NCBI GenBank assembly: GCA_025602905.1
Contig: JAHLKI010000001.1
Span: 124,001-188,000, forward strand
Origin: Phlyctochytrium arcticum
Taxonomy: Eukaryota > Chytridiomycota > Chytridiomycetes > Chytridiales > Chytridiaceae
DNA length: 64,000 nt
Direction of reading: 5' to 3'
Part shown: positions 34,062-44,793 of the stretch, piece by piece
Layout: each line of letters begins with the position of its first letter
How positions within the stretch are numbered: position 1 is the stretch's first letter
Translations under genes and position numbers: made by a program
Notes under the pieces: generated by a model
Told to the model about the DNA's origin: nothing
The model's database searches: none
Seen by the model: only the letters and a program-made list of their open reading frames with translations

Positions 34062-34873
34062 GTTGCAGATATTTTGGCCCGGAATGCTGAAAATGGGGCC
34101 ACTGCAGAGACAAGCATAAGGGGGGTAAATGCCATTAGCAACTGTACAATGGAAAACATCCCGACAGCAATATTCCTACCACGCGCGGCAAAAAGATCTT
34201 TTGTCGCAGAGGTAGCTTCAGCGGGCGGTTGGTTTTTTTTTGGGCCCGAGCAGGAAATCGACTTTTCAGAACAGTATTCCTCTGATGCTCCTCCTTCGTG
34301 GATCGCAAAAACCGCCGCAGACAAACAACTTGACAAACAACAGCCCCAGCTGGGGCCAAACGGATAGGTGAAGACGGAAGCAACACCTCGGGCGAACGGA
34401 GTTCAGGATGAGATAAGCAACATTTTGGCTTTCCGCGCTGGGAGTTTTGGATTGACGCGTTGCATCACGGATCGCGGTCGTGTTCCGCTTGCTGATGCAA
34501 GCAAGAACTTAGGGTTCGCCACATAGTCTTTAGCCTGGCGAAACGCTGGGAAATATCTTTCACCTTTACTTCCTTTCCATCGTTTAGTTAATCTGGGGTG
34601 ATTCGTATTGATCTCGAACGATGGGCCGTGAGGTTCAGCCAAAAAATGTTTGATGTCAAAAGTTGGAAGTCTCCCGACGCGTGCGTAACGCGTTGCATAC
34701 AAATCCTGGTTGTAAAACTTGCACTATGAGCAACTATAGCAGCAGGCCCAACCTATTGAGAAACAGCTTTGAAGCTCAAAAGAAAAAAAGTGTTTATCAA
34801 AGTCTTTAGAGCTTAGGTCATACCCTGAGCAGGTTTTGTTTTCCTTTTGCGATCCACTTTTACCGCCTTTGTC
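34062..34873. promoter_or_regulatory. divergent promoter region of the Dam-like gene and kinesin-2
   Basis: About 810 bp between two opposite start codons. Open frames on both strands (34074-34367 plus; 34403-34702 minus) lack ATG starts at their ends and show no domain. A T8 run sits at about 34232. Nothing more specific could be read. Confidence 0.35.
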
Positions 34874-37433
34874 ATGGGAGTAGCAGCGCCAAAGCCCAGC
34901 ACCGAGAATGTCATTGTTGTCTTGCGATGTCGCCCGTTTTCAGAAAAGGAGCGGGTGGCCGGCCATAAGAAAAGCGTGATCATCGACCCTAAAGCAGCTT
35001 CTATCACGCTGACTAGCCCGAAATCTGAAAGCGATATCAAGACTTTTACATTTGATGCGGCATTTGATGAGGATTGCAAACAGGTTGATGTGTATGATGC
35101 GACGGCCCGGGCAATTGTGGATGCCGTATTGGGGGGTTTCAACGGAACCGTATTTTGTTATGGTACGTTCACGACCATGTTTCGGGAAATGTTTGGGAAT
35201 CAGAGATATTGATGATGGGCGAAATAGGTCAAACCGGTACGGGAAAGACATACTCGATGCAGGGTGTGAGCGAAGTACCCGAGCTTCGGGGTATCATCCC
35301 GCAAGCATTTCACCACATCTTTGATCACATTTCACACCGGTCAGCCGAGAAAACATTTCTAGTCCGAGTCTCCTTCTTGGAGATTTACAACGAGGAGATC
35401 AAAGACCTCCTTATTGTCAAGCCGGCAAAAGGAAAGAAGGTTTCCGGGTTGGACTTGAAGGAGCATCCAGAGACGGGAGTCTATGTCCGGGATCTTTCCA
35501 GTCATGTCGTCAAGTGTGTACCAGAAATGGAGACATTGATGACAGTAGGCAACAAGAACCGGTCCGTGGGAGCGACCCTAATGAATGAAAACTCATCGAG
35601 GTCCCATTCCATTTTTACCATCACGGTGGAAAGCTCTGAACCTGGCGCGGACGGCAAGGATCATATCGTAGCCGGAAAATTGCATTTGGTCGATCTGGCT
35701 GGTAGCGAGAAACTGAGCAAGACTGGGGCGACGGGGGATCGGCTGAAAGAGGCTACAAAGATTAATCTGAGTTTGAGTGCGCTGGGAAACTGTATCAGTG
35801 CGCTGGTGGACGGCTCCAGCACCCATATCCCGTATCGAGACTCGAAACTGACCAGTAAGTTTCTGTTCCTGCCATACTCTTGGTATATGCTAACATTTCG
35901 GTTCAGGACTTTTGCAAGATTCACTTGGAGGTAATGCGAAAACATTGATGATTGCAACATTATCCCCTGCATCTTATAACTATGACGAGACGCTGTCGAC
36001 CCTCCGATACGCGAACCGTGCGAAATCCATCAAGAATAAGCCCAAGATCAACGAAGATCCAAAGGATGCAATGCTGCGGCAGTACCAGGAAGAGATTGAA
36101 AAGCTCAAGTTGGCGCTACAAGCGCGGCAGCAGGGCGGAAAGGCCGGAGGGGCCGTGCCACAAGTCATCACCAAGATTGTCAAGCGCAGGGTGATCAAAA
36201 AAGTCCCGAAACTAGTGCCGCGGGCTGCGGCACAACAAGGGGAGGATGCAGAGCCAGTGGAGGAAGAGGAGAGTGATGAGGAAGAGGAGGAAACCGCGGA
36301 GGTGGTGGTCGAAACTACAAATGATCCCTCGGTTGCGGATGCGCAAAATCCGTTGTCAAATCTTGACCCTGAGACGATTCATAGGTTACAAGAGCAGGTG
36401 GAAGCTGAAAAGTCTGCACTGCTTGCCTCAAAAGACATGCTCACATCAGAAAAGAATCGCATCGCTGCAGAGTTGGAGAAGCGCGCAGCCGAGCTCGAAG
36501 CCGAAAAGACGATGCGAGAACAGCTGGCCCTAAAGTTAAAGTCTCTCGAAACGCAACTGGTTGTTGGAGGCGGCGATATTGGCGGGTTCTTGGAAAAGGT
36601 GGAACACCAGGAACGCCAACTGGAAGAGACTGCGACCAAGCTTGCGCAGCAACTACAACGGGAGCGGGTATTGCAAGAACAGCTGGAAGCCCGGCAAGAG
36701 GTTCAACTGCAAATGGAAGAACACTATGCGTCCCTCCAGGAAGAAGTAGATATCAAAACAAAAAAGTTGGGAAAACTCTTTGCTAAATTACAAGCGGCCA
36801 AATCAGAGATATCCGATTTGGAAGATGAGTTTCGGGCCGAGCGGGAAGACTTTATTGATACGATTCGGGAACTGTCTCGTGAGCTGTCTCTCAAGACGGC
36901 AGTCATTGAAAACTTTGTTCCTGTTGACGAGCGCGTAAAAATCGAACGGCGAGCAGTGTATGATGATGAGAGTGATGAGTGGGTGTTGGAGGCGGTGCGA
37001 GAGCGCAATCTGGATCGACGGATGCCCCGGCCCTGCACGCTCAAATCAGGAACGCTCAAACGACCCATGTGTCGATATGCGCGAATGATGATTAGTATGG
37101 GCGAAGAGTCGCTCAGGTATCGACATGACAATATTATCACTATACCCGTAAGTTGTGACACGCACAGTGTTTTTATGAATACTGTCTGACATGTTCTGAT
37201 TGTAGCTGGATATGCCTGAACGAACCACCTCCAATATAACGCCCAAATCACAGCGAAGTGCATCTCAGACGCTCAAGGGTGCACTAGACTATGTCATGTC
37301 CGTTGAAGACGGCGAAGAGATCATGGTAGCAGATCTCGAGGTTCCGGATTATGGGGCTCGGCCACGGACGAGCGCTTCACCGACCAAACGAAAAAACGAG
37401 TCGCCAAGACGGTCAGGGAGAGCAAATAAATAA
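34874..37433 (+). CDS. kinesin-2 family motor (KIF3/FLA10-like)
   Basis: Starts at the ATG at 34874 ([20 protein letters not shown]). Motor: [10 protein letters not shown]-loop [13 protein letters not shown] split by an intron in [116 protein letters not shown] and [20 protein letters not shown]. Next comes the acidic run [14 protein letters not shown], a long coiled coil to about 36920, and a C-terminal globular tail with the kinesin-2 pattern [15 protein letters not shown] and RPMCRYARM...LRYRHDNI, then a basic end. NxxPKxNEDPKDA after the neck is diagnostic for kinesin-2. This motor drives anterograde intraflagellar transport and occurs only in organisms with flagella or their recent descendants. 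Confidence 0.93.
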
Positions 37434-37519
37434 TGATCTAATTGTGAATAGTTGTATTTACATTATGGGAGGATGGCATGTGCATGTGCAATGAATAAAT
37501 TACACCTGGATAAAAATGC

Positions 37520-38437
37520 TCAGACTTGGTGCAGTGCTGCTCGGGCTCGCTTGACTTCCTTTGCGTCGTCCGCTCTGCGGATCCGTGCAAATTTGGGTTT
37601 CAGCTTGAGTGTTTGGCCTTCCACGACGACAGCGGGCTGAAGGTTGATGTTGCGTTTGATGGACACCTTTTTCTTGTAAATCGAGTCGTACCACTCGAAT
37701 ACCAACTGGTGCCAGTCTGGGGGGAATGGGGAGGGTACCTCCACTTCTCCAGGCTGCGGGAGGGGTGTACGGAGAAACACGGCCGAGCAGATGGAGTAGT
37801 CGACTTCCAAGTATGATGGGATAAACATCCATGGCGCCATGTACGGCAGTGCTTTGAATATAGATTTGCCGTCTTCTTCCGAGATGGCCCGGGTGGGAAT
37901 GAACTTGGGATCAACGGTAATCATGTCACCATCTTCCAATCGACGAGCCGGGTATCTCGACTGTTTTAACATTTCGTCAGTTTAATTGTATAGGCACTTT
38001 CTAAAAGGATATATACGCACCACTTCTCCGTTGACCTTGACATAGCCTTTGCGGACAATCTCACGAGCTTGCCATATGCTCTTGGCAAAGTGGCTGCGAA
38101 AGACGACAACATCGGCACGACGTTCGAGTTCGGCAAACGATAGGGCCTGGACGGGGGGCAGAGTGTCCTTTTCCTTTTGGGTGAGTTGCTGGAGCGGGAG
38201 TTTAGAGGACCAGTGTCGCTGGATGAGTTGGCGCTCGGTAATATTGGGGACGTGGTAGGCCCTGAGTTCTTTTTTGGCCGCCCATTTCTGCTGGAAGACG
38301 GATTTCCGGCTCAGGTCGGCGGGTTTGGAGCGTTGGGCAAGGGCGTAGAGGTTCATCTTGTCCCAGGACATGCGAATCAGCTGTCGGTGCGGGGCAAACG
38401 GTTCCTTGACCCGCCATCGCACGACTCTTCCAGACAT
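37520..38437 (-). CDS. NAM9: mitochondrial small-subunit ribosomal protein uS4 (Nam9)
   Basis: Two exons. MSGRVVRWRVKEPFAPHRQL, MSWDKMNLYALAQRS, RDVPNIT-type linker (HVPNITERQLIQRHW), then the S4 RNA-binding domain FAELERRADVVVFRSHFAKS, WQAREIVRKGYVKVNGEV, with SRYPARRLEDGDMITVDP after the intron (about 65 nt). The C-terminal half (FKALPYMAPWMFIPSYLEVD, ICSAVFLRTPLPQPGEVEVP, DWHQLVFEWYDSIYKKKVSI) is the fungal Nam9 extension. It ends TGA at 37520-37522. It binds 12S/15S-type rRNA in the mitochondrial 37S subunit. The start ATG at 38437 is close to that of Pab1 in the opposite direction (499 bp apart). Confidence 0.88.
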
Positions 38438-38602
38438 CTTTATTTTCTTGTGGTTGCTTTTCCTACTTCCGAAATCTGATCTCGTCCTCGGCTCCAAGAG
38501 TCCTCCAGGAGTCCTCGGCTACTCCCGAAAGACTGCGCAAGTGGCTGGATCCTGAAGCTGCGCCACGTCAGCACCCTTGTTTTTCCTTTTCGGCGGCCGC
38601 CG

Positions 38603-38610
38603 TATATAAA
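38603..38610 (+). promoter_or_regulatory. TATA box of PAB1 inside a short inverted repeat
   Basis: TATATAAA lies 330 bp upstream of the Pab1 ATG, between CCGCCG and CGGCGG arms (about 38596-38621). It is the strongest TATA-type signal in the divergent uS4m/PAB1 region and fits a highly expressed gene. The transcription start is not known from sequence alone. Confidence 0.5.
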
Positions 38611-38935
38611 GGCCTCGGCGGAAAGAAGGAAATCCTTTACTTCTGTCCATTCCGCATCGCTACATTCCGGAAAAGCTGGCTGCTTTTGCGTCGTGTGCTT
38701 CGCTCTCTCTCTTAAAAAAAACATCAAAAAACCCGTGTAGACTCTAGTTGGACCCGTGCGGATTCCGTCTGTTTGTTTGCTGTTGAGCATTAGGAGACTC
38801 CTTTACTGCGACGATCTCTCGACCCTTTTCAGCCTTTTCCTACGACTTTTTCCACACCGGACTCTTTCTGTTGTCGGTTCCCCTGCTTCTGAAAAAACAA
38901 AAAAACCCACTTTCAAAAACATTCCATAAAACAAA

Positions 38936-41182
38936 ATGGCTGCTACCGCTGCTCCCGCTACTGTTCCTCCTCCGGCTGCCGAGGGCGCCAACAACGAAAC
39001 TGTAGACTCTTCGCCCACTCTGGTTGAGCCCACTTCTTTGGCTGCCGCTGACCCTGCTGCTGCTGCTGTTGCTGCCGCCGCTGCTGCCGCTGCTGCTGCT
39101 CAATATGCCCAGCCTCCTATGCCTTACCCCGTCCAGGGTGGTATGCCCATGCCCGCCCCTATGCCCGCGCAGAACGCTGCCGCTACTAGCAGCTTGTATG
39201 TCGGTGACCTTGGTATGCATTTTGGAGGTCTTTTCATCAACACATGAAGTATTAACATAAACTGTCTGTCTGTAGACCCCTCTGTCAGTGAGGCCGTTCT
39301 TTTCGACTTGTTTAACGCGTTGGGCCCAGTTGCCTCTATCCGTGTTTGCCGTGACGCTGTTACCCGTCGCAGTCTCGGCTACGCGTACGTCAACTACCAC
39401 AGCATGCCCGACGCTGAACGCGCCCTCGAGAGCTTAAACTACCAGCCCTTGAAGGAGCGCCCCATGCGCATTATGTGGTCCCAACGCGACCCTGCTGCCC
39501 GCAAGGCTGGCGCCGGTAACATTTTCATCAAGAACTTGGACCCGTTGATTGACACTCGCGCTTTGCACGAGACTTTTGCTGCTTTTGGTCCCATTCAAAG
39601 CTGCAAAGTTGCCATGGACGGAGACCAGTCCAAGGGTTACGGTTTCGTCCACTTTGAGGAGGCCGAGTCTGCCGAACAGGCCATCAAGCACGTTCACGGC
39701 ATGTTGTTGAACGACCGTAAAGTCTTTGTCGGTTACCACATCCCCAAGAAGGAACGCTTGTCCAAGATTGAAGAACTTCGCTCCAAGTTTACCAACATTT
39801 ACGTCAAGAACCTCGACGAGGCCGTGACCGACGAGGAATTCCGCGACATGTTTGAAAAGTTTGGTGATGTCACCTCTGCCGTTGTTTCTCGCGATCAGGA
39901 TGGCAAATCCCGCGGATTCGGCTTTGTCAACTTTGGAGACCACGAGGTTGCCCGCGTTGCCGTTGAGGAGATGCACGAGAAGGAGATTAACGGAAAGCAG
40001 CTTTACGTCGCCCGTGCCCAAAAGAAGGCTGAGCGTGAGGAAGAACTCCGCCGCCAGTACGAGCGTATTCGCGAGGAGAAGCTTAACAAGTACCAGGGTG
40101 TTAACCTCTACGTCAAGAACCTCGACGATACTATTGACGATGAAAAGCTCCGCCAAGAGTTTTCCGTCTACGGTGTCATTACGTCTGCCAAGGTTATGCG
40201 TGATGAGAAGACCGGTACCTCCAAGGGATTCGGATTTGTTTGCTTCTCTTCCCCCGATGAGGCCACCAAGGCTGTCACTGACATGAACGGACGTATGATT
40301 GCTACCAAGCCCATCTACGTTGCCCTCGCCCAGCGCAAGGAGATTCGCCGCCAGCAGCTTTCCGCTCAAATGCAGCAGCGTCAGCAGATGCGCAACATGC
40401 AGGCTATGGTCCCCGGTGGTCCTGGAGGTTACGCCGGTGCTCCCATCTTCTACCCTCCCCATGGCATGCCCCCCCAGGCCCAGCGTGCCGGTATGTTCTT
40501 CCCCAACCAGATGGGTGGTCCCCGCCCCCGTTGGGCCGGTCCCGGAGGTCCCCAGGGTGCTCCCCAGCAAGGTCAGCCCCCTCTTCAGGGAGTCTACCCC
40601 CCTCAGGGCCCCCAAGGTGCTCCTCAGTTTGCCCCCATGGCCCAGCGTAACCGTCAACAGCGCCAAGGTGGAGGTCGTGGACAGCCCATTCCCCAGCAGC
40701 CCGGTCAAGCCCGCCAGGGTGGTCCCGCCCCTGTTCCCGCTGGCCAGCCAGGTCAACCCGGCGCCATGCACCCCAATGCCGGACGTGGTCGCCCCGCCGG
40801 TGGATTCAAGTACACTACCAACGCGCGTAACGCTCCCCTTCCTGGACAGCCTGCCGGTGGTCCCACTGCTCAGCGCCCAACTTTGAACTCCAAGACCCTC
40901 GCGGACATGCCCCCAGACCAGCAGAAGCATTCTTTGGGTGAGGCCCTTTTCCCCCTTATCCAGAACATGACCCCGCACGCTGGCAAGGTCACTGGTATGT
41001 TGCTCGAGATGGACCAGAGTGAGCTCTTGCACTTGTTGGAGGACACCAAGGCTCTTCAGGGCAAGGTCAACGAAGCTGTTGAGGTGTTGGAAGAACACAA
41101 CCGTCAAGCCGGTGAGCCCACCGCGGCCGCCCCTGCCGCCCCTGCTGCTGCCGCCCCCGCCACCACTGAGGAAAGCCAGTAG
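38936..41182 (+). CDS. PAB1: poly(A)-binding protein Pab1
   Basis: Two exons with one short intron just inside RRM1 (YVGDL|DPSVSEAVLFDLFNALG). Four RRMs follow: RRM1 to SLGYAYVNYHS, RRM2 GAGNIFIKNLDPLIDTRALH with GYGFVHFE, RRM3 TNIYVKNLDEAVTDEEFRDM with GFGFVNF, RRM4 VNLYVKNLDDTIDDEKLRQE with GFGFVCF. Then a Pro/Gly/Gln/Met-rich linker and the C-terminal MLLE domain (LGEALFPLIQNMTPHAGKVT, GMLLEMDQSELLHLLEDTKA). It coats poly(A) tails and links them to eIF4G, deadenylases and termination factors. The N-terminus has an unusual Ala-rich run (about 39055-39105) and the C-terminus another. The 5' leader just before the ATG is A-rich (38890-38935), as in genes where Pab1 binds its own mRNA. Codon choice is strongly biased to C- and G-ending codons. 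Confidence 0.96.
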
Positions 41183-41446
41183 AGAGATTTGCATTGTTTC
41201 TCAACATTGGAAGTTTTTTGTTTGTGTGTTTTTTTTGATGTTTGCGAAAGTGTCAAAATTTTCCTAGTACAGCAGCAATAAGAGAGAGACTGAAGTACAC
41301 TACATTTTTGGGAACTATATTAACGATTTGTCAGTGACAGAAAGTTTTATATGTTGCAGTTTGCAGTGATTGTCTTTGTTACAGGTCCTTGCTCATCCCA
41401 TCCCATATGAAAGTATTTGTTACCTGCGTAAAGGACACAAGGGAAG

Positions 41447-42496
41447 CTACTTGTTTTCCCAATCGGAGAGACCCGTCAATTGGCAGCTGACTTTCCAGAG
41501 CAGCTTTTGCTACAAATGTTTGGCAAGGAGTCAGCCAGGTCTGCTGCCGTTAAGAGAGGGAATGGGGGGCCTACCTTTTCGGCATCTCGCGAAATGTCGC
41601 TCGTCTCTCCCCAGTCGCATCCCTTGTCCATGTACTTGCCCGTAACGCCCTGAATGTCACTGCGCAGTACCAGCCCCGCAATCACATCCGTGCCCTGCGC
41701 AATGGTCCGCGTAATGGGAAACAAGGTAAAGACGTTGGTCATGAACCATTGGACGGGCGTGGGCATGTTGCGCGAAATGTCGGTCGTGGGAATCCACCCG
41801 GGGGAACATGAGTTGATGGTGGTGGTTTTGAGGAGGGGTGCCAGGTACGAGGCAAACATGACGTTGGCCAGTTTCGAGACGTTGTAGGCCGTGCGGCCGT
41901 TCATGGTCGTGCTTGGTGGGAACGTGGTATCATTTGGCACCGCTGCGGGGTGAAGGGAGTCAATGGTCGTTACGTGGGAGAAGGAATGTGATGCAAAACT
42001 GACATCTATGCAACATGGAGGAAACAACAATGATCCGTCCTTGTCCGGACGCCTCCAGCAAATCCACCAGCAGGAGCGTCAACAAAAAGTGCCCCAGATG
42101 ATTGACAGCAAAGCTCTTGTCCACCCCCTGCTCATTCGTCCCCGCTATCCCATACACTCCCGCATTGTTGACCAACGCGTGTAATGGGTATCCTTTAGCC
42201 TTGTACGTTTCGACAAAGTTGCGGACGCTTGTTTGGTTCCCGAGATCACAGAGCATGTATTCTACTTGAGTGGTGGCGGCGGGGACATTGGTTTGCAGCT
42301 TTTGAACGGCTTCGGTTGCTCGTTTTTCGTCCCGGCATGCTTCACAGTGCTTGTAGGGTGAGTACAGTGCTTTTGCAAGGGAACAAAAAGGGAGAGACAT
42401 ACCAATAACTACGTGATATTCGCCAGACTCGAGCAGTCGTTGGGCGACTGAGAAGCCCAACCCAGTATTTCCTCCGGTGACAATGGCGTACTTCAT
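41447..42496 (-). CDS. short-chain dehydrogenase/reductase (retinol dehydrogenase/WWOX-like)
   Basis: Starts MKYAIVTGGNTGLGFSVAQR at the ATG at 42496. The Rossmann TGGNTGLG motif, an intron after YHVVIG, then CRDEKRATEAVQKL, YMLCDLGNQTSVRNFVETYK, LVNNAGVYG (NNAG), AVNHLGHFLLTLLLVDLL, GRIIVVSSML, an intron, and YNVSKLANVMFASYL (catalytic YxxxK) with SPGWIPTTD. A last intron of about 65 nt (41507-41571) leads to QKLLWKVSCQLTGLSDWENK and a TAG at 41447-41449, the normal end for the subfamily; reading through gives a longer tail that does not fit. It uses NAD(P)(H); the substrate is unknown. It shares a 148-bp divergent promoter with CSN4. Confidence 0.85.
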
Positions 42497-42644
42497 GTCT
42501 GATCTTGGCAATTTTTGACGCGAAAGTCTCTCAATTGAACGGTTTGTCACGACTTTGAAAAAGGCTACTAAAGCTAGGGCTGTGAAATGTCATATTTCAA
42601 CTTGAAATTCCAAGTGTAAAAACCAAAATTCCTACAGCACAACT
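42497..42644. promoter_or_regulatory. 148-bp bidirectional promoter of the SDR gene and CSN4
   Basis: Only 148 bp separate two divergent ATGs. The interval is AT-rich in its CSN4-proximal half. No TATA box is evident. Such spacing implies a shared nucleosome-free promoter. Confidence 0.5.
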
Positions 42645-44006
42645 ATGCAAGTCAACGCTCAACTTTCCGGGATTGCAGGCTCAGCAGAACAAAAGGATCG
42701 GCCAGCCCAGTACCGCCAACTTCTAGAACAAATCTTCTCCCTCTCCAACCCTCAACTCAATGCCGAAACATTTGCGACGATCCAAGAAGTAATCACCCAT
42801 GCCATTAGCGAAAATGTGGGGTTGGTGACCTCGCGGCAGCTGTTGCAGGACTTTATTTCGTTGTTTGAGGCATGGGCGCGTGGGAAGGATGCAGAGGTGG
42901 TCAAGCAGGTTTGGGCCACATTATTGGAAAAGATGGAGGGACGAAGTGTTGCCTTCGAGGAGCAGGTACTGTTACATGCCAAAAGGAGATATCTCTACCA
43001 CGGTTTCCTCACGCAAATGTTTCGATAGATCTCTACCGTCCGCGAGAAGCTTGCAGCTATATTTGAAGAACGTGAGGAATGGGACGAAGCAGCCAAAATG
43101 CTGCAAGGAATACCACTGGAGTCGGGCCACCGACTGGTTCCCGAGGAATACAAACTTCGGATATATATTCATATTGTTCGGCTGCTACTAGAGGAGGAGG
43201 AGGCAGTCTCTGCCGAAGCATACTTGAACCGTGCCGCTCTACTTATAATAAACAGCAAGGATCCCGAAATGCAAATCCATTTCAAGTCATCCCAAGCCCG
43301 TGTGCTCGATTTCAAGCGCAACTTTCTTCAAGCTGCATCAAAATACCATGAGCTGTCGTACATGCCACAGATCCATGACACCGTGCAAGCCAGTCTGTTG
43401 ACGCAGGCTGTGACATGCGCTGTTTTGGCCGGTGCTGGACCACAACGGAGCCGGATGTTGGCTACCCTGTACAAGGACGAGCGGGTGCGGGAGCGGCCAG
43501 GACTCCAAAAAAACGGCGTGTATGCCGTCTTGGAAAAAATGTATTTGGGCCGTGTGCTCCGCAAATCAGAAGTGGAAGACTTTGCCGGAACTCTGGCCAC
43601 CCACCAACTGGCAAAATTGGGCGATGGAACAACGGTTTTGGATCGGGCAGTCACAGAACACAATCTGCTATCGGCCAGCAAGATCTACAACAATATTACT
43701 TTCACAGAGTTGGGAGCCCTGTTGGCTATCCCTCCCGCCAAAGCAGAACAGACTGCCAGCAAAATGATTGGCGCGGGCAACTTGAACGGCCATATTGACC
43801 AAATTGACCAACTCATTTATTTCAAAAAGGCTCATGTTTTGCCATCATGGGATTCGCAGGTTGCGGGAGTATGTCACCATGTAGATGGCATAGTCGAAAA
43901 TATTGGATCCAAGTGAGTAGATCTGTCCAGCTGGTATCGTTCGCAAACTTACTGTATACCTTCCCTTTTTTATAGATACCCGGAGTGGATCGCAAACAAG
44001 TCATGA
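42645..44006 (+). CDS. CSN4: COP9 signalosome subunit 4 (PCI domain)
   Basis: Three exons: [20 protein letters not shown] to [24 protein letters not shown] to GSK; and a very short last exon (YPEWIANKS). Helical repeats ([40 protein letters not shown]) precede a PCI domain with the highly conserved [60 protein letters not shown]. These blocks separate CSN4 from its proteasome-lid relative Rpn5. The COP9 signalosome removes Nedd8 from cullins, and so regulates SCF and BTB-cullin-3 ligases, whose F-box and BTB adaptors are amplified elsewhere in this window. Length of about 410 residues is normal. Confidence 0.93.
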
Positions 44007-44793
44007 AAATCTCCAGTTTACGTGATACTTTTGTACTTTGTAAATTCCGAATGTCAGTTGAGGTCCCACTTGGTGAGAACTGTGTTCTGCCCATCCAACA
44101 GTGGATACAATGAGATGTACATAAGATGCATGCCTTCAAAGTTAGGCTCTTATTTAGGGGAATTGTACCCTAAGTGAGATGTTAAACCAAAAAAAAACCC
44201 TGATCCTCTCCGATGTATCAACAGGAGAAGAAAGAATGTCTCCCGATTATCGTATGATTGATCTATACGATGCCGACAGGGGTCATACGTATTGTCGGTT
44301 CAAAAATGGCTAATTTCGTCTGAAGGCACTACTTGTTGTCAGATGGCACGCCCATAGCAGAGCCTGCTTGTGACAGACCCCATTGTCTGGTAAATACCGG
44401 TGATCATGATGCCGCGAATAACTTGGTCCCGACAAGGTGGTTGCCTAAAAATGTGTATATCTGGATACCCCAGAATATGGCTAGATTAACCTTAATTCAA
44501 GGTCTGTCTTCATTTTTAACTGAGGAAAGGATCTCTGGCGCGCGATGGTAGGAATAAACAAGTTTTTGCATTCAAAAAATAGTCTGGTCAACAAAAACTC
44601 ATAAGGTTATGGTGTAAAGCTTCAAGGAGATAAGACCCACTGATGCCTGCCGTTGGCCAGATAGTTCCGCTAAAAATAGAGGGACTAAAGGGAATGTTTC
44701 GACAACTATTTAAGGACGGCTCTCGCATTGAAAATCCCCAATCCTTTCTGCCTACTGCATATCTTTACTGTTTTCTCACATTTACGGCCAAAA
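44007..44793 (+). promoter_or_regulatory. CSN4 3' end and upstream region of 7TM copy A
   Basis: No gene is supported. From about 44285 the sequence matches the region upstream of 7TM copy B in blocks: GTATTGTCGG, GCTTGTGACAGACC (44366 and 47225), and ACAACTATTTAAG (about 44703 and 47507), the last about 85-90 bp before both start codons and a TATA-like candidate. The shared blocks show the promoter was duplicated with the gene. Confidence 0.5.

Noticed and set aside
34403..34702. 99-codon minus-strand frame between the Dam-like gene and kinesin-2
   Set aside because: It starts at TTG with no ATG near the front, has no domain and no splice partner.
39434..41194. 586-codon open frame antisense to PAB1
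   Set aside because: It mirrors the strongly biased codon use of PAB1 (few C/T-ending patterns that give antisense stops), has no domain, and reads as low-complexity Leu/Val/Gly. A shadow frame.
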